Shown: in pieces, positions 17,755-26,653 of the stretch
Position numbering within the stretch: position 1 is the first letter of the stretch
Layout of the letters: each line of letters starts with the position of its first letter
The notes under the pieces: model-generated
Database searches by the model: none
Seen by the model: the letters and a program-made list of their open reading frames with translations, nothing else
Told to the model about the DNA's origin: nothing
Translations under genes and position numbers: made by a program
Assembly: GCF_947498825.1 (NCBI RefSeq)
Contig: NZ_CANMLV010000001.1
Coordinates: 496,001 to 560,000, forward strand
Length of the DNA: 64,000 nucleotides
Reading direction: 5' to 3'
Origin: an uncultured Cedecea sp.
Lineage (GTDB): Bacteria > Pseudomonadota > Gammaproteobacteria > Enterobacterales > Enterobacteriaceae

Positions 17755-18207
17755 CTACTCTTGTGAAAGCATAGCCTGGAGATCTTGTCTCAAGGTTGAG
17801 ATTTTACTTTCAACCTTCTCTTTTCGTTCTGCATCCTCAATCAACTGCACAATCGTTTCAGATAAGGTTATATTCCGGCGCTGTGCCAAACCAGCCAGTC
17901 GTTGCCAGACGAGGTATTCCAGATCAATGGATTTTTTACGCGTGTGCTGATGCTCGGCGTTAAAATGACGTTTACGTCGGGCACGAATCGTCTGCTTCAT
18001 CCGGTTTTCTAATTCCGGATTCATATGAAGTTCAATCCAGTCCAGGACTAAAACCGGGACATTCTCCAGAGCCAGGAGCTTTTCTACAGCCTCATGTGCT
18101 GCACTGGTTTCAAGATATCGCGTAATAAGTTCACCCTCGCGATGTTTCTTCACCAAATACTTCCACTTCCAGCCGCTCTCGAGATTTTCCAACTGTTGAT
18201 ATTTCAT
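17755..18207 (-). CDS. matP: Ter macrodomain organiser MatP
   Basis: The 150-residue protein equals E. coli MatP in length. An N-terminal helical region ([20 protein letters not shown]) is followed by a ribbon-helix-helix DNA-binding part ([39 protein letters not shown]) and a C-terminal coiled tail. It binds matS sites in the terminus region, displaces MukBEF from Ter and ties Ter to the divisome through ZapB. It is divergent from lonH. Both MatP and MukBEF are encoded in this window. Confidence 0.96.
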   Translation of the reverse strand: MKYQQLENLESGWKWKYLVKKHREGELITRYLETSAAHEAVEKLLALENVPVLVLDWIELHMNPELENRMKQTIRARRKRHFNAEHQHTRKKSIDLEYLVWQRLAGLAQRRNITLSETIVQLIEDAERKEKVESKISTLRQDLQAMLSQE

Positions 18208-18385
18208 TGTTGTCTCAGTGTGACCGTTTCGCTCACATCAGAATAGCAGTTTTTGTAATATTTCTTGAACTGAAAATCACAGACCGGAGAAGGATAACGG
18301 GATGTTACTGCTTTATCCGTGTGCTCCTTCAGGGATTCTTGTATAATCACGCCTTTAAAATCTCATTGATGAATATATAGCGACT

Positions 18386-20134
18386 TTGACGACTCATCGA
18401 CTCGACTGGCGTGCTCTCGTCCCTGATACGGATAGTTATCAGGAGATTTTTGCACAGCCTTATGACAACGACTTTGCACCATTCTCGAGTGTTCAAGCCC
18501 GGCTAGCCTATGGCATTGAACAGTTTCATCTTTCTGACTCATCAGCGATTATGCTGATTAAAGCTGTTGAAGAGGCTGAGTATCTCAGTCTTATTGCCAC
18601 AGCCATTGAGGAGACACGGACACAAGAAGATGCCCTTGCCGGTGGTCATTATAGTATAGAGGAAAATCAGATCACTTTCCGCCCTGCCACACAACCCGAA
18701 GATAATTTCGCCGCTACAGGCGAGGTCATCATAGCCGAGTGGGTGGAAAATGAACAATTATTTGGCTGTGTTCGTCAGTTCGCCGGTAAAATCAGCCTTG
18801 AGCCCGGTCTGATACATCGTGCTAATGGCGGTGTACTGGTACTGTCATTACGTAGCGTGCTTGCACAGCCGCTGCTTTGGCTACGCCTCAAACAAATGAT
18901 AGTGCAAGGCCGTTTCGACTGGATGTCGCCAGATGAAACACGCCCTCTGCCGGTTAAAATCCCTTCATTACCACTGGATATAAAACTGGTGCTAGTGGGT
19001 GATCGTATTTCGCTGGCCGACTTCCATGAGATGGAGCCAGACATGGCTGCAGTGGCGATTTATAGCGAATACGAAGATAGCCTGCAAATTACCGAAAATG
19101 AGGATGTCGCTCTGTGGTGTCAGTGGGTAACCAGTATCGCACAGCAAAAATCTTTACCGGCACCAGCAGCTGAGGGGTGGGTTCCTCTGATAAGAGAGGC
19201 GACGCGGTTTACCGGCTCTCAGGAGATGCTCCCACTCTGCCCTGCCTGGGTCATGCGGCAGCTCAGTGAAGTTGCCCCATTCTGCGAGCAAGCACAATTT
19301 AAAGCCGCTGAACTGGAACAAATGTTGGAGCAGCGAGCCTGGCGAGAAGGCTTCCTGGCCGATCGCATGCAAGATGAAATCTTGCAGGAACAAATACGTA
19401 TTGAGACCGAAGGTGAAATGGTCGGTCAAATCAATGCGCTATCTGTTGTTGAGTTTCCAGGACATCCACGCGCCTTTGGTGAACCTTCGCGTATTAGCTG
19501 CGTAGTACATGTGGGCGACGGTGAGTTTACCGATGTAGAGCGTAAAGCTGAGCTGGGCGGCAATATTCATGCTAAAGGCATGATGATTATGCAGGCATTT
19601 TTAATGTCAGAATTGCAGCTTGAGCAGCAGATTCCGTTCTCCGCCTCAATTACCTTTGAACAATCCTACGGTGAAGTTGATGGTGATAGTGCATCAATGG
19701 CTGAATTATGCGCGCTCATCAGTGCTCTGGCCAATGTCCCTATTTCTCAGCATATTGCTCTGACAGGCTCAGTCGATCAGTTTGGTCGAATGCAACCCGT
19801 AGGAGGACTGAACGAAAAAATTGAAGGGTTCTTCCGTATCTGCCAGCAACGTAATTTTACCGGTCAGCAAGGTGTGATTATCCCGGCAGCTAACGTGCGT
19901 CACCTTACTCTTCATAAAGAGGTGTTAGAGGCTGTGGAACAAGAAAAATTCTCAGTCTGGGCAATTGACGAAGTTGCCGATGCTCTGCCGCTATTAACGA
20001 CACTTCCGTGGGATGGTGAAGGACAAAATACCCTGATGAATGCAGTACAAGAGCGTATCGCTCAAATCATCGCACCGGATGTACCACCTCGTCCCTGGCC
20101 ATTGCGCTGGTTAAATTGGTTCAGCCGTAACTGA
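18386..20134 (+). CDS. lonH: Lon-related protease LonH (YcbZ)
   Basis: The 582-residue protein has a C-terminal Lon-type protease domain with the Ser-Lys dyad: Ser435 in DGDSASMAE and Lys478 in GGLNEKIEGF, with the 43-residue spacing seen in Lon. The N-terminal part is a degenerate ATPase-like region without a classic Walker A. The start is TTG: an in-frame TGA lies five codons upstream and no ATG lies between. The E. coli product aligns from the same point. The fabA promoter region begins inside the last few codons. Confidence 0.93.
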   Translation: MTTHRLDWRALVPDTDSYQEIFAQPYDNDFAPFSSVQARLAYGIEQFHLSDSSAIMLIKAVEEAEYLSLIATAIEETRTQEDALAGGHYSIEENQITFRPATQPEDNFAATGEVIIAEWVENEQLFGCVRQFAGKISLEPGLIHRANGGVLVLSLRSVLAQPLLWLRLKQMIVQGRFDWMSPDETRPLPVKIPSLPLDIKLVLVGDRISLADFHEMEPDMAAVAIYSEYEDSLQITENEDVALWCQWVTSIAQQKSLPAPAAEGWVPLIREATRFTGSQEMLPLCPAWVMRQLSEVAPFCEQAQFKAAELEQMLEQRAWREGFLADRMQDEILQEQIRIETEGEMVGQINALSVVEFPGHPRAFGEPSRISCVVHVGDGEFTDVERKAELGGNIHAKGMMIMQAFLMSELQLEQQIPFSASITFEQSYGEVDGDSASMAELCALISALANVPISQHIALTGSVDQFGRMQPVGGLNEKIEGFFRICQQRNFTGQQGVIIPAANVRHLTLHKEVLEAVEQEKFSVWAIDEVADALPLLTTLPWDGEGQNTLMNAVQERIAQIIAPDVPPRPWPLRWLNWFSRN

Positions 20135-20146
20135 TCGGACTTGTTC
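20129..20146. promoter_or_regulatory. FadR activator site of fabA
   Basis: AACTGATCGGACTTGTTC matches the FadR pattern (CTGrTC, one base, GACywGTt) and sits across the lonH stop codon, directly next to the FabR palindrome, the arrangement known at E. coli fabA. FadR bound here activates unsaturated fatty acid synthesis. Confidence 0.8.
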
Positions 20147-20164
20147 AGCGTACACCTGTACGCT
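20147..20164. promoter_or_regulatory. FabR operator of fabA
   Basis: AGCGTACACCTGTACGCT is a perfect 8+8 inverted repeat with a 2-bp centre and matches the FabR site that represses fabA and fabB in response to unsaturated acyl thioesters. It lies 38 bp before the fabA start. Confidence 0.88.
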
Positions 20165-20202
20165 AATCTGCGGACTTCATTATAAAAAGGCATACTTTAG
20201 AC

Positions 20203-20721
20203 ATGGTAGATAAACGCGAATCTTATACAAAAGAAGACCTTCTTGCCTCCGGACGCGGTGAGTTATTTGGTGCTGAGGGCCCACAATTACCAGCACCTAG
20301 CATGCTGATGATGGATCGTGTGGTCAAAATGACCGAAGACGGCGGTAACTTTGATAAAGGTTATGTCGAAGCTGAACTGGATATTAATCCTGACTTATGG
20401 TTCTTCGGTTGCCATTTTATTGGCGATCCGGTAATGCCAGGCTGCCTGGGTCTCGACGCAATGTGGCAGCTGGTAGGTTTTTACCTCGGCTGGCTGGGCG
20501 GTGAGGGTAAAGGCCGTGCATTAGGTGTCGGTGAAGTGAAATTTACCGGCCAGGTTCTGCCGACTGCGAAAAAAGTAACTTACCGTATTCACTTTAAACG
20601 TATCGTTAATCGTCGTCTGATTATGGGACTGGCGGATGGTGAAGTACTGGTTGATGGTCGCGTAATTTATACCGCTAACGACCTGAAAGTAGGTCTGTTT
20701 AAGGATACTTCTGCTTTCTAA
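20203..20721 (+). CDS. fabA: 3-hydroxydecanoyl-ACP dehydratase/isomerase FabA
   Basis: The 172-residue enzyme has the hot-dog-fold active site His71 in [14 protein letters not shown] and Asp85 in GLDAMWQL, both at the E. coli positions. It dehydrates 3-hydroxydecanoyl-ACP and isomerises trans-2- to cis-3-decenoyl-ACP, the branch point to unsaturated fatty acids. FadR and FabR sites lie upstream and a clear terminator downstream. It is convergent with rmf. Confidence 0.98.
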   Translation: MVDKRESYTKEDLLASGRGELFGAEGPQLPAPSMLMMDRVVKMTEDGGNFDKGYVEAELDINPDLWFFGCHFIGDPVMPGCLGLDAMWQLVGFYLGWLGGEGKGRALGVGEVKFTGQVLPTAKKVTYRIHFKRIVNRRLIMGLADGEVLVDGRVIYTANDLKVGLFKDTSAF

Positions 20722-20742
20722 GCAATGCCCTCCTTTATCAAT

Positions 20743-20770
20743 GAAGGCATTCACTGAATGCCTTCTTTTT
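20743..20770 (+). terminator. fabA terminator
   Basis: GAAGGCATTC pairs with GAATGCCTTC around a 3-nt loop, followed by TTTTT. Confidence 0.9.
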
Positions 20771-20864
20771 ACTGAGTCTGCCGTTATTACTGAGCGCCAT
20801 AACTGCCTGTTCACTCAGTCACACTTCCGCATTGCAGACATGGCTGTTGCTAACGAGATCATTA

Positions 20865-21032
20865 TTAAGCAGTCACAGCCCTGACTTCCATGGCTTCTCG
20901 CCAGCCTCCTAACCAATGCGATCGCTGATCGATAACTTGGTAAGGACAGGTTTCTTTAGAACGTCCGGTGATACCTGCTTGATAACCACGTTGGTGAGCC
21001 CGCTCCAGGCGATCTCGTTTTTGTCTCTTCAT
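20865..21032 (-). CDS. rmf: Ribosome modulation factor
   Basis: This 55-residue gene begins MKRQKRDRLERAHQRGYQAG and contains GRSKETCPYQ and HWLGGWREAM, which match E. coli Rmf nearly residue for residue and in length. Rmf converts 70S ribosomes into inactive 100S dimers in stationary phase and is very basic. GAGG precedes the ATG. It lies between pqiC and fabA as in E. coli, separated from pqiC by a strong terminator, so it has its own promoter in 21033-21218. The C-terminal five residues differ from E. coli. Confidence 0.96.
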   Translation of the reverse strand: MKRQKRDRLERAHQRGYQAGITGRSKETCPYQVIDQRSHWLGGWREAMEVRAVTA

Positions 21033-21218
21033 GCCTCGTTTCCCTCATTTTATTTGCAGGTGGAAATGAAAACAGTAATTGCACTGGTTGCAATCACATT
21101 TAATGAATAGCGTGAAAAACGCCCTCAGTCAACGAGTAAAATTCATACAATTGCAATATTCATCCTGTTCTTAGCCATTTTTGATATTCTTTTTCGCTAA
21201 CAGCAGAGAATTACAGGT

Positions 21219-21246
21219 AAAAAAAACGTGGCCGCCTGGGCCACGT
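21219..21246 (-). terminator. Terminator of the rlmL-uup-pqiABC transcript
   Basis: On the minus strand ACGTGGCC pairs with GGCCACGT around a short loop and is followed by eight T residues. It lies 20 bp after pqiC. Confidence 0.92.
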
Positions 21247-21266
21247 TTTGTATTACTTTAAAAATA

Positions 21267-21833
21267 CTACTGACGACGTAAAAGTTCTGAAGCAATGCTC
21301 TGGGTTTCCTGCTGCCAGGCCTGAGCCAAGGTCTTCACCATCGCGTCATAACCATCATCCTGTTGGTTTAGCTCAATACGAAAAGGACGGTTAATGATTT
21401 CATTATTTTGTTTCAGCAACCATTCGCCACTGACGATCACCTTTCCATCATAACGACCATGAAAACCGGTAATGTTCACCGTCAGGCTACTCTGCTCGCT
21501 CGCCAGAGGTTGTGAAGCAACAATCCAGCCAGGCATAGCCTGACTAAGATTGTTTATCAGCGCATTACGTAGTTGCTGGTCAAGCGGGCTTGCCCACAGA
21601 TTATTCGTCGCAATCACATACTGTACATCCGAGGTCTGATATACCAAGCCATTAGCAGCCAAATAATCAGACAGAACTATCTGATCAATCCACAGTAAAT
21701 GATGCCCCGTTTGGCTCACAACCTGATTCGCGGGTTGTGCGTTAGCCGGTAACTGATAATAAACTTTGCCGCCATTGCTGCTGCTACAAGCTGCCAGCAT
21801 TAATGCTGCAATGACCATTAGCCACTTTTTCAT
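21267..21833 (-). CDS. pqiC: Outer-membrane lipoprotein PqiC
   Basis: The 188-residue protein starts with a lipoprotein signal, MKKWLMVIAALMLAACSSS, with the lipobox LAAC and lipidated Cys16. The rest is the ABC-type transport auxiliary lipoprotein domain. It docks the PqiB tube at the outer membrane. Its ATG overlaps the pqiB stop by one base (TAATG), so translation is coupled. Confidence 0.94.
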   Translation of the reverse strand: MKKWLMVIAALMLAACSSSNGGKVYYQLPANAQPANQVVSQTGHHLLWIDQIVLSDYLAANGLVYQTSDVQYVIATNNLWASPLDQQLRNALINNLSQAMPGWIVASQPLASEQSSLTVNITGFHGRYDGKVIVSGEWLLKQNNEIINRPFRIELNQQDDGYDAMVKTLAQAWQQETQSIASELLRRQ

Positions 21834-23470
21834 TATTTGGCCCTTTTTGGCTGTGGATCGGGTTTATCTTTTGCTTCAAACACTAATGCATTGCTCTTAT
21901 CATTCAGCGTACGCAATACTGGCTGAAGCTCCCTTAAAACCTGATCAAGACGCTGCATATCAGTCACCATCTTGTTATAGGCTGCTGAACCTGGCTGGAA
22001 GCCCTGCATGCTGCGGTTCAGCTCCTGCAATGTCTTCTGCATATCAACCGGAAGCTGCTGCATTGACTGACTTGAGGTTAACTTATTCAGGTTATCTAAT
22101 GTCTGTTGCAGCCGCTTCAGAGTCTGCTGGCTTTCATTCAGTGTTTTGGTCGCCTGCTGGATCATCGGATTCAACGGCAAATTATTCACTTTATCCAGCG
22201 TATCCAGTAGTTTTTGCTGAATTTGTGCCAGTCCAACACTGATAGTCGGGATAACGGGATAACCATCAATCTCATTCGCTTCTTTTTCCAGTTTTTCATT
22301 TGGATAAAAATCAAAGTCGATAAATAATGCGCCCGACAGCAAGTTACCGGTTTTCATTGCACCGCGTAATCCACTCTTAATTAACCCCTGGATATTATTC
22401 GGAATATTGGTTTCCTGACCGACGATATTCTTCAACCGTTCAGGCTCAATACGAATAAGTACCGGTGTACGGAAGTTACTGTCTAACTTTTGCTGCATCT
22501 GCTCAGTAAAGAAAGGCACCTGCGCTACAGTTCCTAAACGAATACCACGGAACTCAACGGGAGCACCTGCCGACAGGCCGCGAATTGAGTCTTTAAACAG
22601 CATGATGAATTCAATATTTTCTTTATATAACGAGTCCTGAATATCCTTTTGATCGTCAAACAACTGATAATCTGCGCCAGACTCTACTGGCGTTCCCCAG
22701 TCCAAACCTTCCGGAACATCAAAGCTAACGCCACCACTGAATAATGTTGTCAGGGATCCCATCTGAATACTCATTCCCTGGGAAGAAAAGTCTACTGCGA
22801 TACCACTATCTTTCCAGAAACGAACATTATTAGTGATAAGCTTGTCGTTTGGCGCGGCAATAAATAGCTGATAAGTAATCATGCGTTTATTGGCATCAAA
22901 ATGGCTGGTTTCGACCGATCCGACGCGATAGCCGCGGAATAATACCGGATCGCCGGGATTAAGCTGCCCGGCTTTCTTACTGTCCAGGGTAATACGAATA
23001 CCTTTAGCATCCGGTGGCGCAAGCGGAGGCGCATCCAGCAAGGAATATTCTTCCAGATGTTCACCTGTTGAGCCGGGCTGCAGCTCAATATAGGCACCCG
23101 AAAGTAAGGTGCCTAATCCCGAGACACCATCACGCCCAATTTGTGGTTTAACGACCCAAAAGACAGAATCCTGGCGCAATAATTTATCCATACCGGAATT
23201 AAGACGTGCAGTAACTCGGACATGATGTAAATCATCACTGAGTACAGCCGTTTCGACGACACCAACATCAACACTGCGGCTTTTAATTGTCGTTTTCCCA
23301 CCTTCAATGCCTTCGGCATTGGTGGTAATCAGGACAACCTGTGGCCCCTGGTGGCTGTAATGATAGAATAATATCCAGGCCCCTATCAGTGCAGTGATAA
23401 TTGGAAAGATCCAAACGGGCGACCAGCTTTTGAGCTTTTGAACCTTGGCCTCACCTTTATTATTCTCCAT
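21833..23470 (-). CDS. pqiB: MCE-domain lipid transport protein PqiB
   Basis: The 545-residue protein has one N-terminal membrane helix (residues ~15-35, SPVWIFPIITALIGAWILF) and three MCE domains (about 40-150, 155-275, 285-395), then a long helical region rich in Gln and Leu that forms the needle. PqiB builds a periplasmic tunnel between PqiA in the inner membrane and PqiC in the outer membrane. Length matches E. coli (546). It overlaps pqiA by 11 bp. Confidence 0.95.
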   Translation of the reverse strand: MENNKGEAKVQKLKSWSPVWIFPIITALIGAWILFYHYSHQGPQVVLITTNAEGIEGGKTTIKSRSVDVGVVETAVLSDDLHHVRVTARLNSGMDKLLRQDSVFWVVKPQIGRDGVSGLGTLLSGAYIELQPGSTGEHLEEYSLLDAPPLAPPDAKGIRITLDSKKAGQLNPGDPVLFRGYRVGSVETSHFDANKRMITYQLFIAAPNDKLITNNVRFWKDSGIAVDFSSQGMSIQMGSLTTLFSGGVSFDVPEGLDWGTPVESGADYQLFDDQKDIQDSLYKENIEFIMLFKDSIRGLSAGAPVEFRGIRLGTVAQVPFFTEQMQQKLDSNFRTPVLIRIEPERLKNIVGQETNIPNNIQGLIKSGLRGAMKTGNLLSGALFIDFDFYPNEKLEKEANEIDGYPVIPTISVGLAQIQQKLLDTLDKVNNLPLNPMIQQATKTLNESQQTLKRLQQTLDNLNKLTSSQSMQQLPVDMQKTLQELNRSMQGFQPGSAAYNKMVTDMQRLDQVLRELQPVLRTLNDKSNALVFEAKDKPDPQPKRAK

Positions 23471-24728
23471 TTGCGGAGGACTCCTTATTTAAATCATTGT
23501 CTCTGTTGTCCCATGACAAGCGTGGATCAAAGACTGCTGCTGAAAACATGGTTAGAATAACAACCAGTGAAAACATCAGTGCACCAATATCGGGATGAAT
23601 ATTCATCACTCCGCCCATCCTCACCAACGCAGAAAGTACAGCAATAACAAAAACATCAATCATTGACCAGCGACCGACAAATTCGACCACTTCATAAATA
23701 AAATGCATTCTTTCCCGGTTTGGCTTATGTGGGCGCTTTGCATCCCAGCATAACCAGCCAATAGCCACCATTTTTAGCGTTGGCACCATGATACTGGCAA
23801 TAAATATCACCATCGCAACCGGGTAAGAGCCCTCACTCCAGAGTAAAATAACACCTTCCATAATTGTAGAAGCATATTTACTGCCTAAAAAGTCTGTCAC
23901 CATGATCGGCAATAAATTAGCCGGAAAGTACAGCATGATAGAGACCAGCAGAAGTGCAACAGTCCACTGTAAGCTATTTTTTCGCCGGGCATGTCCCTCG
24001 GACTGACAGCGTGGGCATTCCAGCATATCGGCTGGAATAATCGCTGTACAACAGGTACATGAACGCAGGCCCTGCTTCAAACCGGTTTCACCGACCACCA
24101 GTTTCTGGCTGAGTACTGGCAACGGCTGAATGTCATCCCATAGCCAGCGTTTATCAACATACATAAATGTCATGAGCTGCAAAATACAAAACAGACACCA
24201 GGGAATAAAGCTGCTTCCGATACCTATATTGCCGTAAGCCATCAGTTTGACGAAGCTCACCAGAACACCGGCAAGAAATATTTCGGCCATTCCCCAACTT
24301 TTTAGCTGAAACAGAACGCGGGCCATCGATTTTTTGAGCACTAAAGGGAGTCTGACGCGATTAACCAGTAACAAAATGATGATCAGCAGCAATGTCGGAA
24401 CTATCTGGACAAAAAGCAGAAAGAACGTACCGAGACTGGCATAGTTTTCATCGAATAATACATTGGGTATTTGCAGCAATGTTACCTGGCTACTGATCCC
24501 GGCCACATTCATATTGACGAAGGGAAACAAATTAGCCAGCAATAACATAAATAATGCGACCAACGCATAGACCGTTGGCCGCTTACGCGGAACAGACCAC
24601 TGGGCCGTAAGCATTGTTCCACAACGTGGACAATCGGCTTTGTAGCCATCTTCCAGTGCTGGCAGTTGCACCAGCAAATCACATTGGGGGCATAGAATAT
24701 GTGATTTATGATGGTGCTCTGCACACAT
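23460..24728 (-). CDS. pqiA: Inner-membrane protein PqiA
   Basis: From the ATG at 24728 (AGGAG upstream) the product has 422 residues. It consists of two repeats, each with a CxxC-type zinc ribbon (CPQCDLLVQLP, CPRCGTMLTA; CTCCTAIIPAD, CPRCQSEG) and about four membrane helices. PqiA is the inner-membrane partner of the PqiABC lipid transport system induced by paraquat in E. coli. A longer frame from 24788 would overlap uup and is rejected. Confidence 0.94.
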   Translation of the reverse strand: MCAEHHHKSHILCPQCDLLVQLPALEDGYKADCPRCGTMLTAQWSVPRKRPTVYALVALFMLLLANLFPFVNMNVAGISSQVTLLQIPNVLFDENYASLGTFFLLFVQIVPTLLLIIILLLVNRVRLPLVLKKSMARVLFQLKSWGMAEIFLAGVLVSFVKLMAYGNIGIGSSFIPWCLFCILQLMTFMYVDKRWLWDDIQPLPVLSQKLVVGETGLKQGLRSCTCCTAIIPADMLECPRCQSEGHARRKNSLQWTVALLLVSIMLYFPANLLPIMVTDFLGSKYASTIMEGVILLWSEGSYPVAMVIFIASIMVPTLKMVAIGWLCWDAKRPHKPNRERMHFIYEVVEFVGRWSMIDVFVIAVLSALVRMGGVMNIHPDIGALMFSLVVILTMFSAAVFDPRLSWDNRDNDLNKESSANGE

Positions 24729-24744
24729 GGATGCTCTCCTGATT

Positions 24745-26652
24745 TTATTCGCCGTCTTTAAGCGACTCGAGATATTCCCAGCGCTCAAAGGCTTGCTCTA
24801 ACGCCTGCTCGGCATTCGCAAGGTCAGTAAGCACTTTTTGCGTCGTTTCGTGAGGCTGATTGAAAAATTCAGCATCACTCACTTTTGCCTGAAGTACTTC
24901 AAGTTCAGCTTCCAGCTGTTCAAGCTTTTTCGGCAACTGTTCCAGTTCACGTTGCAGATTATAGCTGAGTTTACTGGCCGCTCGTTTAACTGTTTCAGGT
25001 TTGCTTTCCGAACTGCCCTGCGTTTTTGTCGCAGTCACTGCGCGCAGAGGCTGGAAGGAGCCTTGTTGACCTTTGGCATCGAAATACCCACCGACGTAAC
25101 GTCCGATTTTTCCTTTACCTTCAAAAATCCAACATTCGGTGACGGTATTATCGACAAACTGACGATCGTGGCTCACCAGCATGACTGTTCCCTGATAACT
25201 CTCAATCAGCTCTTCCAGTAGTTCCAGAGTCTCTACATCAAGATCGTTCGTAGGTTCATCCAGAATCAATAAGTTACTGGGTTTCAGGAATAAGCGAGCC
25301 AGTAAAAGACGGTTACGCTCTCCCCCTGAAAGTGCGCGAACCGGTGTCATCGCACGTTTAGGATGGAACAAGAAGTCCTGAAGATAACCCAACACATGGC
25401 GTGGTCGCCCATTCACCATAACCTCTTGCTTTCCTTCCGCCAGGTTGTCCATCACTGTACGATCTGGATCAAGCTCGGTACGGTGCTGATCAAAATAGGC
25501 TACTTCCAGTTTGGTTCCGCAGTGAACTCGTCCACTATCTGCTTCAAGCTGACCCAGCATAAGTTTCAACAGAGTCGTCTTACCACAACCATTTGGCCCT
25601 ACCAAGGCAATTTTGTCACCACGCATCACCTGTGCGCTAAAATCACTGACCAATGTCTTACCAGCAACCTGATAACAGACATTTTCCATCTCGAAGACAA
25701 TCTTACCTGAACGGCTCGCCTCCTCGACTTGCATCTTGGCACTCCCCATCACTTCGCGACGCTCACTACGTTCACGACGCATCGCTTTCAGGGCACGGAC
25801 ACGACCTTCGTTACGGGTACGACGAGCCTTAATCCCCTGGCGGATCCAGACTTCCTCTTGGGCCAGTTTACGATCAAACTCCGCATTCTGGAGTTCTTCA
25901 ACGCGCAATGCTTCTTCTTTGGCCAGTAAATAGGTTTCGTAATCACCAGGATAAGAAACCAGTTTGCCACGATCCAAGTCGACAATACGTGTTGCCATAT
26001 TGCGGATAAAAGAACGGTCATGCGAGATAAAAATAATGCTTCCCTGGAAGGTTTTCAAAAAGCCTTCCAGCCAGTCAATGGTTTCAATATCCAGGTGGTT
26101 AGTCGGTTCATCTAACAGCAAGACGCGCGGTGAGCTCACTAATGCCCGACCTAACGCCGCTTTACGTAACCAGCCACCTGAAAGGGCAGACAGCTCAGTA
26201 TCGGCATCCAGTCCAAGCTGTTCCAGCACTTCGTTGATACGACTGTCGAGCATCCACAGGCCTTGGTGATCGAGAATTTCCTGAATTCGCGCCATTTCAT
26301 TAAGATTTTTCTCACTGGGATCGGCCATCACTTTATGAGAAATATCATGATAAGCTTTCAGGTGTTCAGCCTGTTCTTCCACGCCTTCAGCGACAAAATC
26401 ATAGACCGTACCCGCGACATTGCGTGGAGGATCCTGCTGCAAACGAGCCACAATTAAATCTTGTTCGTAAACCATTCGCCCATCATCGAGCGGCACTTCA
26501 CGATTAAGGATCTTCATCAACGTTGATTTGCCTGCACCATTACGGCCGACCAGACAAACACGTTCATTTTCTTCGATATGTAATTCGGTATTATCCAGCA
26601 ACGGCGAGTCGCTAAATGACAACCAAGCGCCGTGCATACTGATTAAAGACAT
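24745..26652 (-). CDS. uup: ABC-F ATPase Uup
   Basis: The 635-residue protein equals E. coli Uup in length. Two ABC domains carry Walker A GRNGAGKST (residues ~36-44) and GPNGCGKTT, with signature motifs LSGGW and LSGGE and Walker B LLLDEPTN and LILDEPTN. A C-terminal coiled-coil DNA-binding domain (about 545-635) follows. There are no membrane segments: it acts on ribosomes and nucleic acid, and lowers precise excision of transposons. It lies 1 bp after rlmL and 16 bp before pqiA. Confidence 0.96.
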   Translation of the reverse strand: MSLISMHGAWLSFSDSPLLDNTELHIEENERVCLVGRNGAGKSTLMKILNREVPLDDGRMVYEQDLIVARLQQDPPRNVAGTVYDFVAEGVEEQAEHLKAYHDISHKVMADPSEKNLNEMARIQEILDHQGLWMLDSRINEVLEQLGLDADTELSALSGGWLRKAALGRALVSSPRVLLLDEPTNHLDIETIDWLEGFLKTFQGSIIFISHDRSFIRNMATRIVDLDRGKLVSYPGDYETYLLAKEEALRVEELQNAEFDRKLAQEEVWIRQGIKARRTRNEGRVRALKAMRRERSERREVMGSAKMQVEEASRSGKIVFEMENVCYQVAGKTLVSDFSAQVMRGDKIALVGPNGCGKTTLLKLMLGQLEADSGRVHCGTKLEVAYFDQHRTELDPDRTVMDNLAEGKQEVMVNGRPRHVLGYLQDFLFHPKRAMTPVRALSGGERNRLLLARLFLKPSNLLILDEPTNDLDVETLELLEELIESYQGTVMLVSHDRQFVDNTVTECWIFEGKGKIGRYVGGYFDAKGQQGSFQPLRAVTATKTQGSSESKPETVKRAASKLSYNLQRELEQLPKKLEQLEAELEVLQAKVSDAEFFNQPHETTQKVLTDLANAEQALEQAFERWEYLESLKDGE

Positions 26653-26653
26653 A

